Shown: positions 22,521-41,341, counted from the first letter of the stretch. The stretch is DNA of 64,000 nt from Daphnia pulex (GCF_021134715.1 NC_060020.1:5580001-5644000), one strand, 5' to 3'. Numbers and translations are program-made. The notes: a model not told the origin generated them from the letters alone.

Positions 22521-25500
22521 AAGTGAGCTCCAACCACCCGGCCCGTCCATTTGCAAAAAATAGAAAACAAAAATTCAAAAAAAAGGGGGATAAGTAGAAG
22601 AAGAAGAAAGACGAAAGGAAATGAATAAGAAAAAGATGAAAAGGTGGAAGGATAATGGGAACCTTCGGCACACAGAGTCTCTAACTATAGGCCGATTGTA
22701 TTGCATTCAAAACCTTTGAAGCACAAGAGTAAGGAGCCAGAGCTGCGGGAATGGACATACATACTCTTTCAATTTGTACTCTTTCGATTGCATACCACTC
22801 CGGATGTGGAGGGGCAAAAAAAAAAGATTGATATTGATTGGCTGATTTACTAGTCCCCTCCGCCGAACTGCTTTTTTTTTTTTTACTTTTTTTAATCAAT
22901 TTCCTTTTTTTCTTTTCAGTGGAACGTGAGAAATGTCATTGTGAATGCCTTTTCTTCCCCAATTGTGTAGTAGACCTGGCCGAGAATAGAAATCGAGCTC
23001 ACGATCAAGATCGGGAATGAGTAAGGGTCCGGCTCCTGACCAATCTTTCGGCAGATAGACACAGGCAAGAGAAGGGTATACAGCATCTGAGATTGAATTC
23101 CCCATTTGGCCATTCTCTTCTTCTTTTTATTGCGTTTCCTTTTCCCCCCATCTTTTTAATTTGATTCTGCACCTTTGATTGATATTATTATTCTTTTACC
23201 CATTGAATTTCCCCCCTCTTTCTTTCCGTGTTGGAAATCATCTCCCGACGGTTCTGAAACGAACGAGTGTGTCGTTGAAATGACAAATGTATTCTCCCGA
23301 TTTACACTTGACTGCGCACTCGCAAACATTCTGATAGGTTTAATTATGTTTGACAAGGGAGGGAAAGAGAAAACGAAAAAAGATAGAACAAAACTGGGAG
23401 ATGTAATACGTTGCAAGTTGTCGAGCCGTTGCCAATCGATGTTTGTGATGGAGAAATGAATACCGATCCGCTTTGGTTTTATTTATGTGTTTTTGTATCC
23501 GTTTTATTTTTGTTGGGAAGGTCCTAGTCGACACACACTTTCGCGCGCACCTCCCCTTCCATTTGTACACATTGTACAGAAGTAAAAAAAAAAAAGACAA
23601 AACAAAACAAATCTGCTTCTTCTTTTCAACTTCTTTCTTCTTCTTCTTCTTGGTCCTTTCAACTCTCCCGCGTACCCAGGTCGTATGTGCGTCTCTTTTT
23701 TTTATATATTTTTCAGTCTCCACTCGAAAAAAGAGCACCTGGCGTCGCGTGAGAGATGGATTCTCCCACGTCGAATGATGAAACGCACGCAAAGTGGGCC
23801 GTGATGGATGCAAGGCGCTCCATCATTGTTTATTTTACTTTCTTTTATGGATATTTGTTTCAAATAGGTCCCCGTACCTTTTGCTTTTGGATGGCCTCCT
23901 TTTTTACGTTTTTCGGTCGTTGGTTTTTATTTGATATAATCATTTAGTTTGTTTTTTCTCTTCTCCTTCAATTGGCCATATTTTTTCTTTCATATATATT
24001 ACTTGGGTATTGTTGATCCGATTCGCGGATTCGCGTGCCAAGCTCATACGGTTTTTCCCCGTTTCTTTTGTTGTGTTTTTTTTTTTGTTTTGATTTTTTC
24101 TCGTGTACGTCTTGGTACTCCTCTTTCCCCTCTTACTGCGTGGTTTTTATTGATCGGGTCGATGCACGGTCGAGACAAGACGAGACATAAACCAAACAGT
24201 GTGCAATATATTGTCCAATTCCACCTGCCCCTTTTGTCCAGAGCTAATATCTTAACGTTCCGTGTATGGTCTGCTGCTTCTTTCTTCATTTTCTTGAGAT
24301 TTAATTTCAAAAATTCGGACGCATTGCAACTGAATGAGATCCGGAAGAAACAGGACAGATGTATAAGAAGTAAAAGAAAGAAAGAGAGAGGAAAAAGCGA
24401 AAGCCATTTCTATATACGAGTTTTTTTGTACACATAATTGTTGGTCTAATCATGTTCATTGGAGCTGCGGTGACTTTCTTTTTTCCTTTTTCGATTTTTA
24501 TTTTTTCAAAAAAACAAACAAAAACTGTTCTCTCTCTCTCTCTCCTTTTGATATGTCCATCCCCTTCTATCTCTCTTGTGACGCGATTATGTGCGTTTGT
24601 TATCTTGTTTAATTTGGGCTTTTGAATTTTAATCCAGCATTTTGTTTTGATTCAACATTCAGTTCTGTCCCTCCCTAAGGTGAAAAATTGTCTATCTCTT
24701 TGTCTCCTGTATCTCTCTCTCTCTCTTTTAAATCTCTCTCTATCTACCCCCCCTCCCAGCCCCTCAAAACAACTGTCAAATCGTTTTCTATAGTGTACAT
24801 TGTCCGACCATTTGATGATGAATCGATTTTATTATTATCCCCGCCCCTCTCTCCGTTCAAATCTAATGTTTCGTTGTGCGCTCCGTAAAATCGACAACAT
24901 TGATGACGATGAAGTGATGGATGACGACGATTCGAGGATTAAAAACAAAAACAAAACAAAAAAAAATTATAAGGAACAAACAAACACACTGACCCAAATG
25001 AAACAAATGAAAAACTAACACATTCAACTTGTAAACAAATATGTGCTCTCGAAGAATGACACTTGGTTTTGTTCAGATAAAAAAAAAAGGCGCAAAATTA
25101 AACGACATAGTCTTGAATCTTTCATTTGATTACGATCTATTTAAACTCGGCGGTCCGTGCTTCTCGTTTGCCTTTTCGGAAGTTGCGGAGCTTTAAGGCT
25201 AATCGATAACTCGTTACCGGTGAAAGGAAAAACTCGGGATGTATTTTTCACTCGTGCTGTCGACGGTTCTCCCAATTGTTTCGTGCGCAAGTTCATGACT
25301 TTCACGTACACACACAAGTTTGGGGTAGGCTAGCCATACGCCACCGCGTCTTTTCCAGGCTTTACGCAGAATTTTGTGACGTCATCAGCAATCAGCGCCG
25401 TGATTAAAAGCAGAAAAGTATTAAAAGAGTTAGACGAGGATAGTTAATTAGCTTCCACTGCTTGATACGTCTGCCGAATAATATGTATACTCATCGTTGC

Positions 25501-25918
25501 CTTTTATAACCGGGATGAAATCAGATTACTTGCTGTTGCCAAAATTGGATTTGTTCAAACGATCGATATGTCATGGAATTCGAGCTACTTTGGTGTGTGG
25601 GCATGGGTGGAAATGGCGTGATGTAGTGCCATTTGGAACTGATTTCTTAACTGCTAAATCCTTAATGTTAATTGCTAGTTTTTCTAGGAAATTTAGGATC
25701 ACCTTCACGATTTTTTCGTTCCACTTTATAGAGCAGCAGTCTACCATCTAGAGCATCCACCTATCTCTGAGAGATGGCGTTACCGTCATTAGGCCGGAAA
25801 CGTCTAGTTCTCAAATTCCCTTTTTTAAATGTCAAGTTGTCAGGTTTCGGTTAGTACATTTTTAATGTCCATTAATAGAAGAGGGAAAAAATGGTGATGG
25901 TAAAAAATTGCACAGTAA

Positions 25919-25981
25919 GCCGGTCACCGGGTTCGAACTGAATAACCTATGATACAAGAACTAGTAGCCTATAAACTCGGC
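25919..25981 (-). repeat. tRNA-like remnant (possible SINE head or tRNA pseudogene)
   Basis: On the minus strand a 63-base segment starts GCCG and ends CGGC (complementary ends). Near its 3' end is CAGTTCGAACCC, close to a pol III B box and T-loop. The T stem does not pair and the two acceptor-like strands mismatch inside. It is therefore a decayed tRNA-derived sequence at best. A second A-box-like stretch lies just upstream of it at about 25735-25765. Confidence 0.3.
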
Positions 25982-28330
25982 AATCAACTCGCAGATATCA
26001 TCACTCATCAGAACGATGATTCAGGAAATGAATTGCCATGAAAATTGGGAAAAAGGGAATCATTCAATTCCTTATAAGAGGCTTATCCGCTATTAGAAGT
26101 AGGTTAACACTTCTTGAGAAGTGCTGGACACAGTTCTATATGGCAACTGCCAAGTAGGTAGTTTTTTCTGGAGACAAATATCATCTCTGTATATATAAAT
26201 TCTTTTTCATCGTCTTCGTGGAATTATCAAGAAAGACTTATCCTTTGGCTACGAATTGCAATTTTACGGCGCATTTTGCGCTTGTTTACAGTTGCTTAAA
26301 TTAAAAAAAGGAACTCTTTTTTGTTAGGGTTACAACATCGGTGATGGATACCAGCGATAGGAGGAGGATCGAGGCTAAAGAAAAGGCTTTTGTTTCCAAG
26401 TAATTGGCGTACTATCCCGATGTAAAAGTCAGCGGCACGCTTGGAGGAATAGAATTGCATACGTGACACAAATAGCCTCTCATGTGCATGCGAATACTCT
26501 GCTGTTCAAGTCCTGTCCGGATCTTTTTCCTTTGTTTTTTTTTTGGCCTACCGGAACAGCTGACTGTACTTTTTGCATTTTTCACATGAATTTTAATAAC
26601 TAGAATATTTGCAACGTTGTAGCAACAAAACAACTTTTAATAACTCAGCTGATGATGATTCTAGCAGACGTCTCGATAGTTGCACATCTGAATTGTTGGT
26701 AGTTTAGTTTTTCGCCTACAAGTTCCGATGATTGGTGTTAGCCCAAAACACGAACATAAAGGATTCCCTTGACATTAACATCGTGAGACCTCTCAACATA
26801 GAATGGTTTGATCGATATAACTAGGTGATATGTTTACGAGAGAGAGAGAGATATACTCACGCCACGTAGCAGCTCACGTGTTTATCGATCATTGTGGCGG
26901 CCAGACTAACATCATCTAACACGTTGTTTCCTTATTGTTTGACGGCGTTTTCTGTGTCGCACGAACATCGAATGAACACCCACCTAGGGAAAGGCAACCG
27001 TGGGCGTTTTTTCGTGAAAGGATTGGGTCATTCATTCGTTTCACTTGACTTGTTTTTTTGTGTTTCTTCGTGACTATCGTCTCTCCCGATTCCTTTCATG
27101 CAAAGAACTCACGACGCTCGTCCTTCAAGAAGAAAGTAAGTGGCTACTATTTGGCTTTCAACTTGTTCCAAAGTGTTTTCAACTTAATCCCTACACGAGA
27201 CCCTCTTGTCGCTATAAAGTTGATCTGAAATGGGGCCTTGACAAAAATGCGTAGCCCAAAAATACTTTGAACGTCATTCTGCCATTGAAACATGAATGGC
27301 GACTTTTGACTTGAGAGGGGCCGTCTCCCACGAAAAATATTGAAGAGCCCATTGAACAGTAAAAAACAGAAAAAGAGAGACAAATTCTTTTTTTTTTTTT
27401 TTTTGGCAGAACGAGTTGACACATACAAGATCGAGTTTTCTCTCGGGCTATGCATAACAAACGACCTCTTTACCCATCTTTATACATATAGTCAACTCTC
27501 GAAACCTCCATGCTCCAGACATGATGGTCCAAATGGCGTCAAACAACCCCACGACTCGATACAATTTATGGGCCTCTATTTTTCTCCCCAACTTTTTCTG
27601 TTATTTTCTCAATTCTTTTTTTTTTTTTTTCGTTTAGTAGCTATATCTTTACGTAACATTGCGGCGGAAATCCCTAAACACTTTTATAGCAAATAATTGA
27701 TCACATTGCGTAGGGGTTTTTGTGTCGGGTACCTTTTTTGACAAGGAAAACATCCGCATCTGGGACTCTTCTCTTATCACCTCGCCAACAGACTCTAACC
27801 CCCGGCCTACGCATACATTTCAATCGTAAAAACCTGCAAAAGTATATATATAAATATACAGTAACTGCTGCATACAGTATACAGCGTACACACGTTCTTT
27901 TGCCTATTGACCGAAAAAAGTTTCTTTTCACCCCCCTCGTGTGTACATCCAAAGTTTTTCCCTTTTCAAAAGTCGCACACTCTCTGCCCGTGTGTCGTTT
28001 CTGTCATCGACAGCAATATGGCGAGAGACGGCCACCCCTTCGGAGTGAAGTTTCACTAATAGAAATTCCCCCCTCGTCAATAAAAGTTAAATTGTATCTC
28101 TTTGACATCACGTTGAATTTGATTGAAATTCCCATTTGATTGTATGATGATTAACGCCGTTTGAATTTCCCGCTAGAAATAATTAAATTGTCAATTCGGT
28201 TATTTTGGTAATTTTTGTAATAAGTAACCGACAGAAAAATTTTGCGGCGTCTGTGCTGGTCGGTTTTGGCCGTCTGTTTTTCCAGAAGGGTCATGAAAGA
28301 CGTTTACGCCTTGCTTAGTTTTTCATGTAT

Positions 28331-28349
28331 ACACACACACACACACACA
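28331..28349. repeat. (AC)n microsatellite
   Basis: Uninterrupted AC dinucleotides, with a second shorter AC run about 20 bases further on. Confidence 0.9.
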
Positions 28350-28637
28350 ACAGGCACAGACACACACACACTATATATACGTTTAAAAAGCGGTTTGTGT
28401 GCCTGTTACATTTACAATGTACGCGTGTCTGTAAGTGCATGGAAGTGATGATGTTTAGATGCTGGGATAAGGGAAGAAGATTCCGGACCACACGTCCCGC
28501 TTTTTCCCTTTCTGCTGTTTATTCGTGTCACGTTGAAATCTCCCAGCTCTATACTGCACAACTTAAGGATCCAGCAGGAGGAAAAAGATCATCTCTCATG
28601 TGCCCATATAAGTTACACCGCACACGAGAAACAACAC

Positions 28638-28661
28638 CTCTCTCTCTCTCTCTCTCTCTCT
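28638..28661. repeat. (CT)n microsatellite
   Basis: Twelve CT units without interruption. GA/CT tracts are frequent across the window and can bind GAGA-type factors, but no promoter is evident here. Confidence 0.9.
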
Positions 28662-30996
28662 AGCCCTAGTGTATATGCAGTAGCTCTCCTATAACTGATG
28701 GGTAACAGTTTCGACATTATTCCCACGATCTTTTCTCTGCTGCGTCCGACGACTCTCTCCCGAAGTTCCCCGTCTATTACTCTCTCTGTTACGCATTTAC
28801 TTGACCCGGCTCCCGAGAGATCTCCTCCTATTAGATCTCCCTCCCACGTTCGTCCGTTTTGTCTTTGGCTCTCACACACGCTAAAGAGAATATCTTTTTC
28901 CCTTTTCCGCAACACTGGAAACTGAAAGGGAGAGGCTTTGCATCCGCGGCTTCTTTGCTTTGTGCATACATCCCGCAAGTTACCGCTTTTTTTTCTTCTC
29001 TGTTGGCCCTCATTAAAAATGGATAATTATTATCCCCGTATCGTGTAGGAGCCAGGGAGAAAAGAGATCTTTTAATAAGCCCAAAAGCCAAGCTTTACTG
29101 CAGGTCGCAGTAAATTTTGAAATGGTTGGATATGTCAAAGTTGATGGCGTCCGCGACGAGACGCGAATTGATTCCGCAAGACCCGATTTTCTTGATTATT
29201 TGATCCCGTTTAATATGTGATTGAAACCAAGCGATGACAACAAACAACACTCAGGTGGATATCTACTTGTGCTGTCTGTGTACTGTCTGTCTATCTGGCT
29301 GTGTGTGTGTGTACGCGCATTTCCGTTGAAGTTATCGATCGGCCGTCTCCCATCCGCGTTTTCCCCTGGCGGATATAATACGCAAGACAACCTTATTATA
29401 TATCCCGGTCGATTCGATTATGTTGTGCATCCGAGCCGTCTTCCCTCCGAAACCGCTTCTGCCGGCGGTACTAGATATTATAGGATGCCGAGCGTCGATT
29501 TGCATGGCAACATCTTGGCTTTTGTTGTTTAATGCTGCAGCCCGTAATTGATTCAAGAGTTTTTCGTCTCGTCTTCTCTTAGGTACATCCATGTTATCCA
29601 GCGCCGATATAGTGAACTTTTTTCCTTGCGACATGGTCAGACATTTGCGCAACTTGATACGCGGACTGCAGTGTAGATGCTGGTAAACTGGATTGCTGCT
29701 GTAGGCTTTTCTCGGTAATCAAAAGCGACATTTTGTTGGCCCATTTGACGACGTATATCCGCAAAGGACTCCACTTTTTAAATTGTTTCCCTCAGTTTTT
29801 CGATCGGAATATTTTTTCCACCTGACTGATCATTCCGGATGGGGAAAAAAAGGAACCGGATGCCATCTACCGCGTGTAATCCGTAACGCAACGTAGTTTT
29901 GTAGAATGTTTCGATTTGATCCGCCAGGATTTATTTGTTTTTAAAAAATAAAGTTCGCTCGAAAATATGTTAAGAGGGGGGACTTGGGCCATGTCATTAG
30001 GGGTCTTCGGGGTCGGATATACAATAATAATACAGTGGGGCTTTGGGAGCCCTTTTTTGGGGCGTCCGGTAAAACCCCTTATGACGCAAACTTGGCGACT
30101 GAAGGAAAAGTGTTTGGGAAACAATAGTTGCGAGTAATGGGTTCGAGTTCCTGGAAAAAAGTGGCCAGTCGCTGGAAAAGATTCGACCGAGCAGATGAGT
30201 CCGAAGTTGACGAGCTCGCAGGTTCCTAATGTGTCAGTTGAGACGGGAAATTGTCAGTTGATGGGTAAAATACATTCAAGATAAAGGCTTTGTAACACAC
30301 TGGAAAAGAACGAAAAAAAACGTTACATAACCAAACAGGAAACACAAAAGAGAGGATGCCCTGCGAGAGGGGGGAAACAGCAGCAGCAGTTCCAGGGGTT
30401 GAAAATATGAGGCCACCAAAGATCCAATTGCAAACACCATCAAGGAGAAGAATATGCGTCCATCCCGTCGTCGTTGCGTCTGTTGTGCTCGTACGGGATC
30501 TTTCCTTCCCAGCAGCTTGACTTGCGCGCACAATGTGTGCAGTGCAGTACGGCGGCCGTTAGTGAGTTTTTAATGAGCCTCATTAATCATGGAAGAGCAT
30601 GACTGCAGAAATGAGTCCCGCGACATTTTCTTCTTCTTTCTTTGTACCTTGTATGAGCCTGTCTCTGCTGTCTCACTCCCCATCCACCGCACGAGATTCA
30701 TTCAAGTTTACAAGGGTTATACAGGCCTACACGTTTCGTGCGTGACAAGAAGTTCACGTATCCGTCCGCCCCAAATTAGTTTGCGACGGGGAAAAAACCC
30801 CACGGTTCACACACACCCCCCTCGCTCTGTTCTCAATAAACTTTGTCTTGTTCGTGACATCAAAGCTGAGAATTTCTAGTCGACATTGATTATCGGATCG
30901 TCGGAAACGAGAGAGAGAGAGAGAAACACTTAATTCGTAATGGGCACGTGTATTTCCAATTTCTTTCCCTCATTAAAAGAAAAAAAAAGTTTGGGG

Positions 30997-31002
30997 TTTA
31001 TT
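30997..31002 (-). terminator. Poly(A) signal candidate for the T-box gene
   Basis: AATAAA on the minus strand about 500 bases after the stop codon of the T-box gene, giving a plausible 3' UTR. Confidence 0.35.
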
Positions 31003-31506
31003 TAAATTTGGATGCTCTACTATTTTTCGTTGGTGTAGAATAAAATAATAATCAAAATGAGGCGAAATTAATTCGTTATTTTTAGAGTGGCACAGCAGTT
31101 TGATTGGATGACTTAGTCACAAAGAATTTCGATGATTCCCAATAAAAAGTTAAGGCGATTTTTTTTTTAATTTTTTTAAAAGTAGAATGATGTAGCATGC
31201 GTAATGAGTTTGATTTGATTTGAGGAGATAATTAAAAAAAAAAGGATCAACAAAAAGAAAAACAAGATAAAAACGCGAATTTCTAATGACTCCTATATGT
31301 GATGTGTGGTGTTGAGTGAGGCACTGGTTTTTTTTGAGACATGAATGGTGTGTTAATGATGGTTATTATAATTTGATGGAGAGAAAAAAAGAGAGAAAAG
31401 ATGAAACGTATTCACATTTATATCAGAGAGAAAGTAAGTCTGAAAGAGTCTCAAGGGCGAAATTGCATAATATCCCTTGATTATTGCGCGAATCGAGTGG
31501 ATTAGT

Positions 31507-36221
<4,715 letters not shown>

Positions 36222-36341
36222 GGCGTGCGTACAACACTTTGTGAATTTAGCAAAAAAATTTGTGCACCTCACGTCACGGGCGACACGGGCCGCACGACAA
36301 ACAAATCGTTGACTGTTGCGGGATGGCCGTAAATGATCAGC

Positions 36342-36369
36342 TGATATTCAATTGCACAGCGCGTATATA
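36342..36369 (-). promoter_or_regulatory. TATA-type promoter candidate of the T-box gene
   Basis: Minus strand: TATATA at 36369-36364, with a TCAG initiator-like site 27 bases downstream (A at about 36342). This is about 120 bases before the ATG. The initiator overlaps a CAGCTG E-box. Spacing is right for a TATA promoter; the motifs are only moderate matches. Confidence 0.4.
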
Positions 36370-36420
36370 AATGTCCCTTTTGTGTAAACTGTCACGAAAT
36401 GTGGCGATGGACGTGGTCAA

Positions 36421-36461
36421 GGATCGAACGAGAGATGGGTGTCTGGCCGCTCACTGAGCTA
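36421..36461 (-). repeat. tRNA-like segment with A- and B-box-like motifs
   Basis: Minus strand: TTTAGCTCAGTGAGCGG resembles a pol III A box and D arm. About 32 bases later GTTCGATCC resembles a B box and T loop. The spacing is shorter than in a functional tRNA and the T stem does not pair. It is therefore a degenerate tRNA-derived element or a chance match. It lies about 50 bases upstream of the T-box gene TATA box. Confidence 0.3.
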
Positions 36462-36469
36462 AACTATAA

Positions 36470-39400
36470 TATCGTCGACGATGAAGAAGAAGAAGAAGAA
36501 GTGAGAGAGCTCATCAGTGTGTTGTCTACTGAACTGAGAAGTGGATATCCCCCTCCTTTGGTGGAAGAGAGTCAAAGAAGGAGGAGCAGAAGAAGATTTC
36601 TCTTGGGGTTGTTCTTGTCTGCTGGCCTGGGCAGCCGACCGCTTCATCACCGCCCACGCATCGCAGCTGGGCTCATCCCTTGAGCCATCACATGCAAACA
36701 CATCGCCCCGCCTACTCGACTGGCTCCCTCCTCCTCTTCTTCATTGACTCATTGCCTTAGCTCTCTGATTGCTTCATCCAATTGAATTCTGTTTAACTCT
36801 GATGATACGGTTCGTTGGCCCAGGCTGGAATGTCCGCTTTCATCGCGTCCATCGTTTTCCGTTTCACCCAATCTTTTTTTCTTCTCTTCTCTTTTCTAGT
36901 TGCTACACCCAAAAAGCCAAACAGTCTAGCTCCTTTTTCGTTAATTCAATCATTAGCGCTTGATTATCACTCTAGTCAGCGTGGGCTGCTGATAGAGTTG
37001 TATGCGTTTACCGCGCTCGCGTCTTCTTTTCTCCTTCTCTGGATGTTCTTTCACGCTTGTGATGATGTCATCTTCGATCATCGCAGCTCCCCTGCAACCG
37101 AGTTGCTGGCGTCGTCGAATCCATTTGTTTCCGACAAATGTGTAAAACGGACTACTATACACAGTCGCTAGCTTATGCCGACATTTGGAAGCGTTGACCC
37201 GACAACCAGTCTGCCTGACCCGTAGACGACAGACCCTCCGTGAACCCGAAGAAACCGTTTAAACTTGCTTATTGGTTGATTGATGATGAAGATTCCAACG
37301 ATTTTAACAAATTTGACGATACACTTTGTTGTGTAATTGGAAATCGTTGTTTTTTTTAGACTATAAGATCAATGCTATTCACCGATATAACCATTGATAT
37401 AAACTATTACTGGCGCTTTTATGGGTAGGTTGAATTAGTAAACTTTGATGCTGTTTATGGATATTTCTTGGGACTGCGTTTCTTTTATTAATCGTTGTTA
37501 CTTTTCATCTTTTTGGCTTTACCCGAATTTTCTTATCGACCATTTGCCAGAAATGAACAGAGAATCGGTAATTCTTGTGTAGACAAAATTTCCGCCGGTA
37601 TTTCCCAAAAACAGGAAAACGATTTCATCGTCTCATTAGTAACGCAGAATGGAGTTAACACATTTGAAACCTCGTCAAGTTTATTTTGGCGAACTCATCC
37701 TGCTTCAATGCTTGTCTATACAAATTCTAGGAATGCAATAAGCGTCACAATTTCGTTGGCACACGTCGTGAAAAAGGTGAGTCGTATTATATTATTCTAC
37801 GGTTGTCGTAATAACTCCGCAATCTATACTTTCGCCACCGCTCAAATAATAGGAGATTCAAAAAGTCGAAAAAGTTTTAAGTCAACACGAGAGCTGCTGG
37901 TCGGAGCGCACGCAACTGGTGACGACATTCGAATTTCAAAGTCATCGTTTCCGAACTCATGAATTCCAATTTCGTTGCGCGTTTTCTCACTTCATACTCC
38001 CGACCGAGAAAAAGTTATCCAACGCACCAAATACAAACAGAGCCCACTCCTCAGAAAACTAACCGAAAAAACCAATTGACTTCAACTCTGGATTTTTATT
38101 AGTGCTCCTGGGACCAATTTGCTACGATTTACGATTAGGAAAATAGTGGGAACTAGCCAGCTGCTGCTTCGTCTTGCTTTTCGTTTTTATTTTGACTAAA
38201 TTTTTGTTTTTATTTTCTTGTATTTTCGTTGTCGTTTCCTTCATTCCCTCTCCTGTTTGAAATATCGTCTCACGGAGAGCTGCGCTGGATGCGCTGCAAA
38301 AACTTTGGGGGTTTGTGTTGGGGGGGAGAGAGACATGTGTGCGTGCATGGTCCGTGTGCAGATGAGGCACGCCGTAAATATAGAGAAGAAGAAGAAGAAG
38401 AAGACGGGAAGAAAAAAGGAGGGTTTGTTATGCTGTTGCTCTAGCCATCCAGCCTTCGGTATCTCCGGGTGGCTTCGGCTACCTATAATTCCGTCAACAC
38501 CCGCGCGTGCGCCGCTGAAATTCAGTACCAAAGTGACGAATGATGAGGACGGAATGCCGATGCGAGGGGCGCGGCTTCACTCGTACCGACGCCCGGGCGG
38601 AGCTTGCAACAAAGTCGGACGATTCACTCGTCCGTGGTCATTCCAACCCTCGTCGCCGGTTTTCAGAATCTGCGCGCAATCATTCTCATTCGATTAACGA
38701 ATCACTAATCCATCAAATGCCACTCCTACTGTCCTACTACTACTCCGACGGCCATCATGTTTCTTTTTTGTTTGTCCATTTTGAATGCTGCGCAGTTTCT
38801 AGACTGTAATATTGGCAACGACTGGTGCCAACTTAAATTTGGAATTACGATCTGGCTGTTTGTTTGTTTGCGTCTCTGGTAGTTCCATCCATCTTTTATT
38901 TCATTTCTTTTTTAACTTTGAATCGGAGCGAAATCTTTTTTTACCTTGGCTTTTTTTGAAATCAAGAATCAGGTAAACACAGCGGCAGGAAATATATATC
39001 TATCTATCTTTAGATACCCAGATCCTGGCCAGAAGCTGTCGGGAATCGTGTGTATAGTAGTAGACGGGGCTTAAGCTATAGCCGAGCCGTGTGTGTGTAT
39101 ACAAGGTTCCGTTTTAAAAATAGGGCAGAGGTAAATAAAAACAAAAACACCGGGAACATTGAAGAAAAATAGATATATGTATACAGTATGTATATATAAA
39201 AGGCAGAAGAAGAAGGAGAAGAAGAAGAAGGGTGTCTCCCTCTGCCACAGCCGCCGCCGCCATGTCGGAGGAGGCAACCGAAAGTTTTATACGATTCGAT
39301 GATGTACAAATGACTTTCAGGCTTGGCATACTTCACAATCCCAGCTCTAATGAGGAACCCTAGCTGTCCCAGTAGCTGTAGATTTGTGACCGAAGCTTAT

Positions 39401-41341
39401 GTACTCGGCTAGAGAGAAGCTATACTACTATTGCCTCTACGGTATTACAGTGTGTGTGTGTATACCCTGAGCATCCGGGGGCTAATATATATGCTACTAC
39501 TACTACTACGCTATATTACTGAATAGTAGCTGTTTTTTTTTTGGCGTTGGAGTTTCTTTTTTCATTTCGTTCTATTTTTCTTTTGCCCTGGAAGTGAAAT
39601 CCAATAAAAAGAAAATAACTACTAGACTGATTTATCGAGCCAACTCGGTTCTCTGTCGCTCAAATGAAGCGCCGTTCAAGTTTGGCACGTCGAGAGGTAG
39701 CAGTTTAGATCCCCACTTCCTCGACGGAGCTCCTATATGTTCATCCACACCTCCGTCATTTTTAATAGATCGAGGCTGCTCCTGCTCCTGTTGGATGAGG
39801 AAAGAGAAACAAAATAATACGTTCTCTCCCACTCTCGCGCAGTAGATGTATAGTATAGTACTGGTGGGTATATAAAGCGGTCGTTGCTATATTACATCCG
39901 GCAGAAGAGTTTCCAAGCCAAAGGCCTACATCACTTGACTGCTGGCGCTGCTGGGATTCTTTTGACCAGATGAAAGCTTTACATCACGACTTACTAAACG
40001 AGTCTACGCTTTATTGCATTCGTCGTCGTGTCTGTACTATATACACGAGTGTCTGTCAGTTCTTGTTTAGCGATAGACTCGTAGACGATGAAATTCCAGA
40101 AAGGATTGACCCACACACTATAAACACACACTGGAAAGGTCCCAGAGAAATCTTGACCTTTTTTCTGGCATATGTTTTGATATATCTAATAATCGTATCG
40201 TCGTACAATGTTGTGGAATTGAGCCAAACGGGTTGAAATGATTTGGAGCCAAAGTGTTGGCGAGTCGTGTCATCGACTTTGGCAAGACGACACAACCCAC
40301 CCCCCACCAAAAGCTATTAACTCTATAACAACGACTTCCGACACTGTGGATCAGACGTGCTAGCGAACAGGAGAGAGAAAAGGAAACAACCCAAAAATTG
40401 ACCGAGAGGGACGTGTAAGTCGAGCTGTCAGAACATTTGTGATGTGGCGGACAAACAATCCATCTCTTCTTCTTCCCACCCCGTTTTTCATCCTCCCAAA
40501 CTTCGAGTGTGTACGTTACACTTCAGTGATGGTCAATCGGCCACTCCTTATGAGGAAAGGGATCGAATGTCAACTTCGCACCAACGGCTGGCACAACTGG
40601 TGGACGTTGTTCTTGTCGCGACCCTCTCATAACAGTTTTATTGTCGCACTATTTTAGGACATTTTCATGGGATACACACACAAGACAAATCCGCTGCTTC
40701 GCGCCCGCTTCCAACACATGACTTTCTCCAAAATAAAGACACCCAACACTTGTAACGTAGCCATTTTTTGTGTGTTCGACTGTAACGATTCCGTTCGAAA
40801 TATAGGGGGGACTATATGATGTTGGCCTACCGGTTGAAACAGAAGGACATTTCTCTCGTACAAATGGGTGGGGGGTTTCTTGGGTGATGGTGTAAGAGTA
40901 GCCGATGGAGGGGGAGGAGGACCGCACGCTGGGTTAGTGATGGTTTCCGTGAAATTTCTTCCCTTACACAAACGTTTGTCCACACGATGATACCTCGGCA
41001 GCAGCCGGTTTTGGCAGCACCAGGGGTGTAATGTTTTCTTCAACTCGAAACTGGCGAAAGATTAGTTCTTCCTTTTTACGTCCTCATGTTCTTTCGCACA
41101 ACATCACGTATAGTACCGAGTATAGTACGATCGATCACTGGATGGAGAGCGACTTCCCTTTTCTACAACTCTTTCAGAGAGTCCAGGGAAACTTTCCTTC
41201 TCGTCTCTAGGCCCATTCACAAAGATTCGTGGGAGAAAAAAATTTGAGACTGTTTAACTACAAAAGGATACTCATTTGTGTATTTGACTTCTAGGTATCA
41301 GCACACAAGGACTGGTTACAGTGTAATACGATCATCAGAAA
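36470..41341. other. Gene-poor stretch between the T-box gene and RAD51D
   Basis: No supported coding exon. One 155-codon open frame at 37495-37962 (+) lacks an early ATG and matches nothing I know. GT/CA and GAA repeats are present near 38380-38405 and 39205-39230. Presumably it is regulatory DNA upstream of the T-box gene plus the RAD51D 3' UTR. Confidence 0.5.

Larger units (their letters stand above)
22521..30996. other. Gene-poor stretch after GRK2 (likely long 3' UTR, then intergenic)
   Basis: No supported coding exon. The first part is probably the GRK2 3' UTR, but I find no clear AATAAA close to the stop, so its end is unknown. The remainder has A/T runs, microsatellites, a tRNA-like remnant (25919-25981) and two overlapping unrecognised frames on opposite strands at 29221-29652. 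It may hold regulatory DNA for the T-box gene. Confidence 0.5.

Noticed and set aside
29221..29652. Overlapping 103- and 106-codon frames on opposite strands
   Set aside because: Neither is recognisable and no splice structure supports either.
30185..30225. Hammerhead-like string (AGATGAGTCCGAAG)
   Set aside because: The catalytic core is wrong (CAGATGA instead of CTGATGA), and I see no GAAA with a matching cleavage triplet and stems.
36222..36272. Upstream extension of the T-box protein
   Set aside because: Starts with GTG; ATG at 36221 has good context and begins MASTTSS.
37495..37962. 155-codon plus-strand open frame
   Set aside because: Starts with TTG, has no early ATG, no known motif, and sits in AT-rich gene-free DNA.
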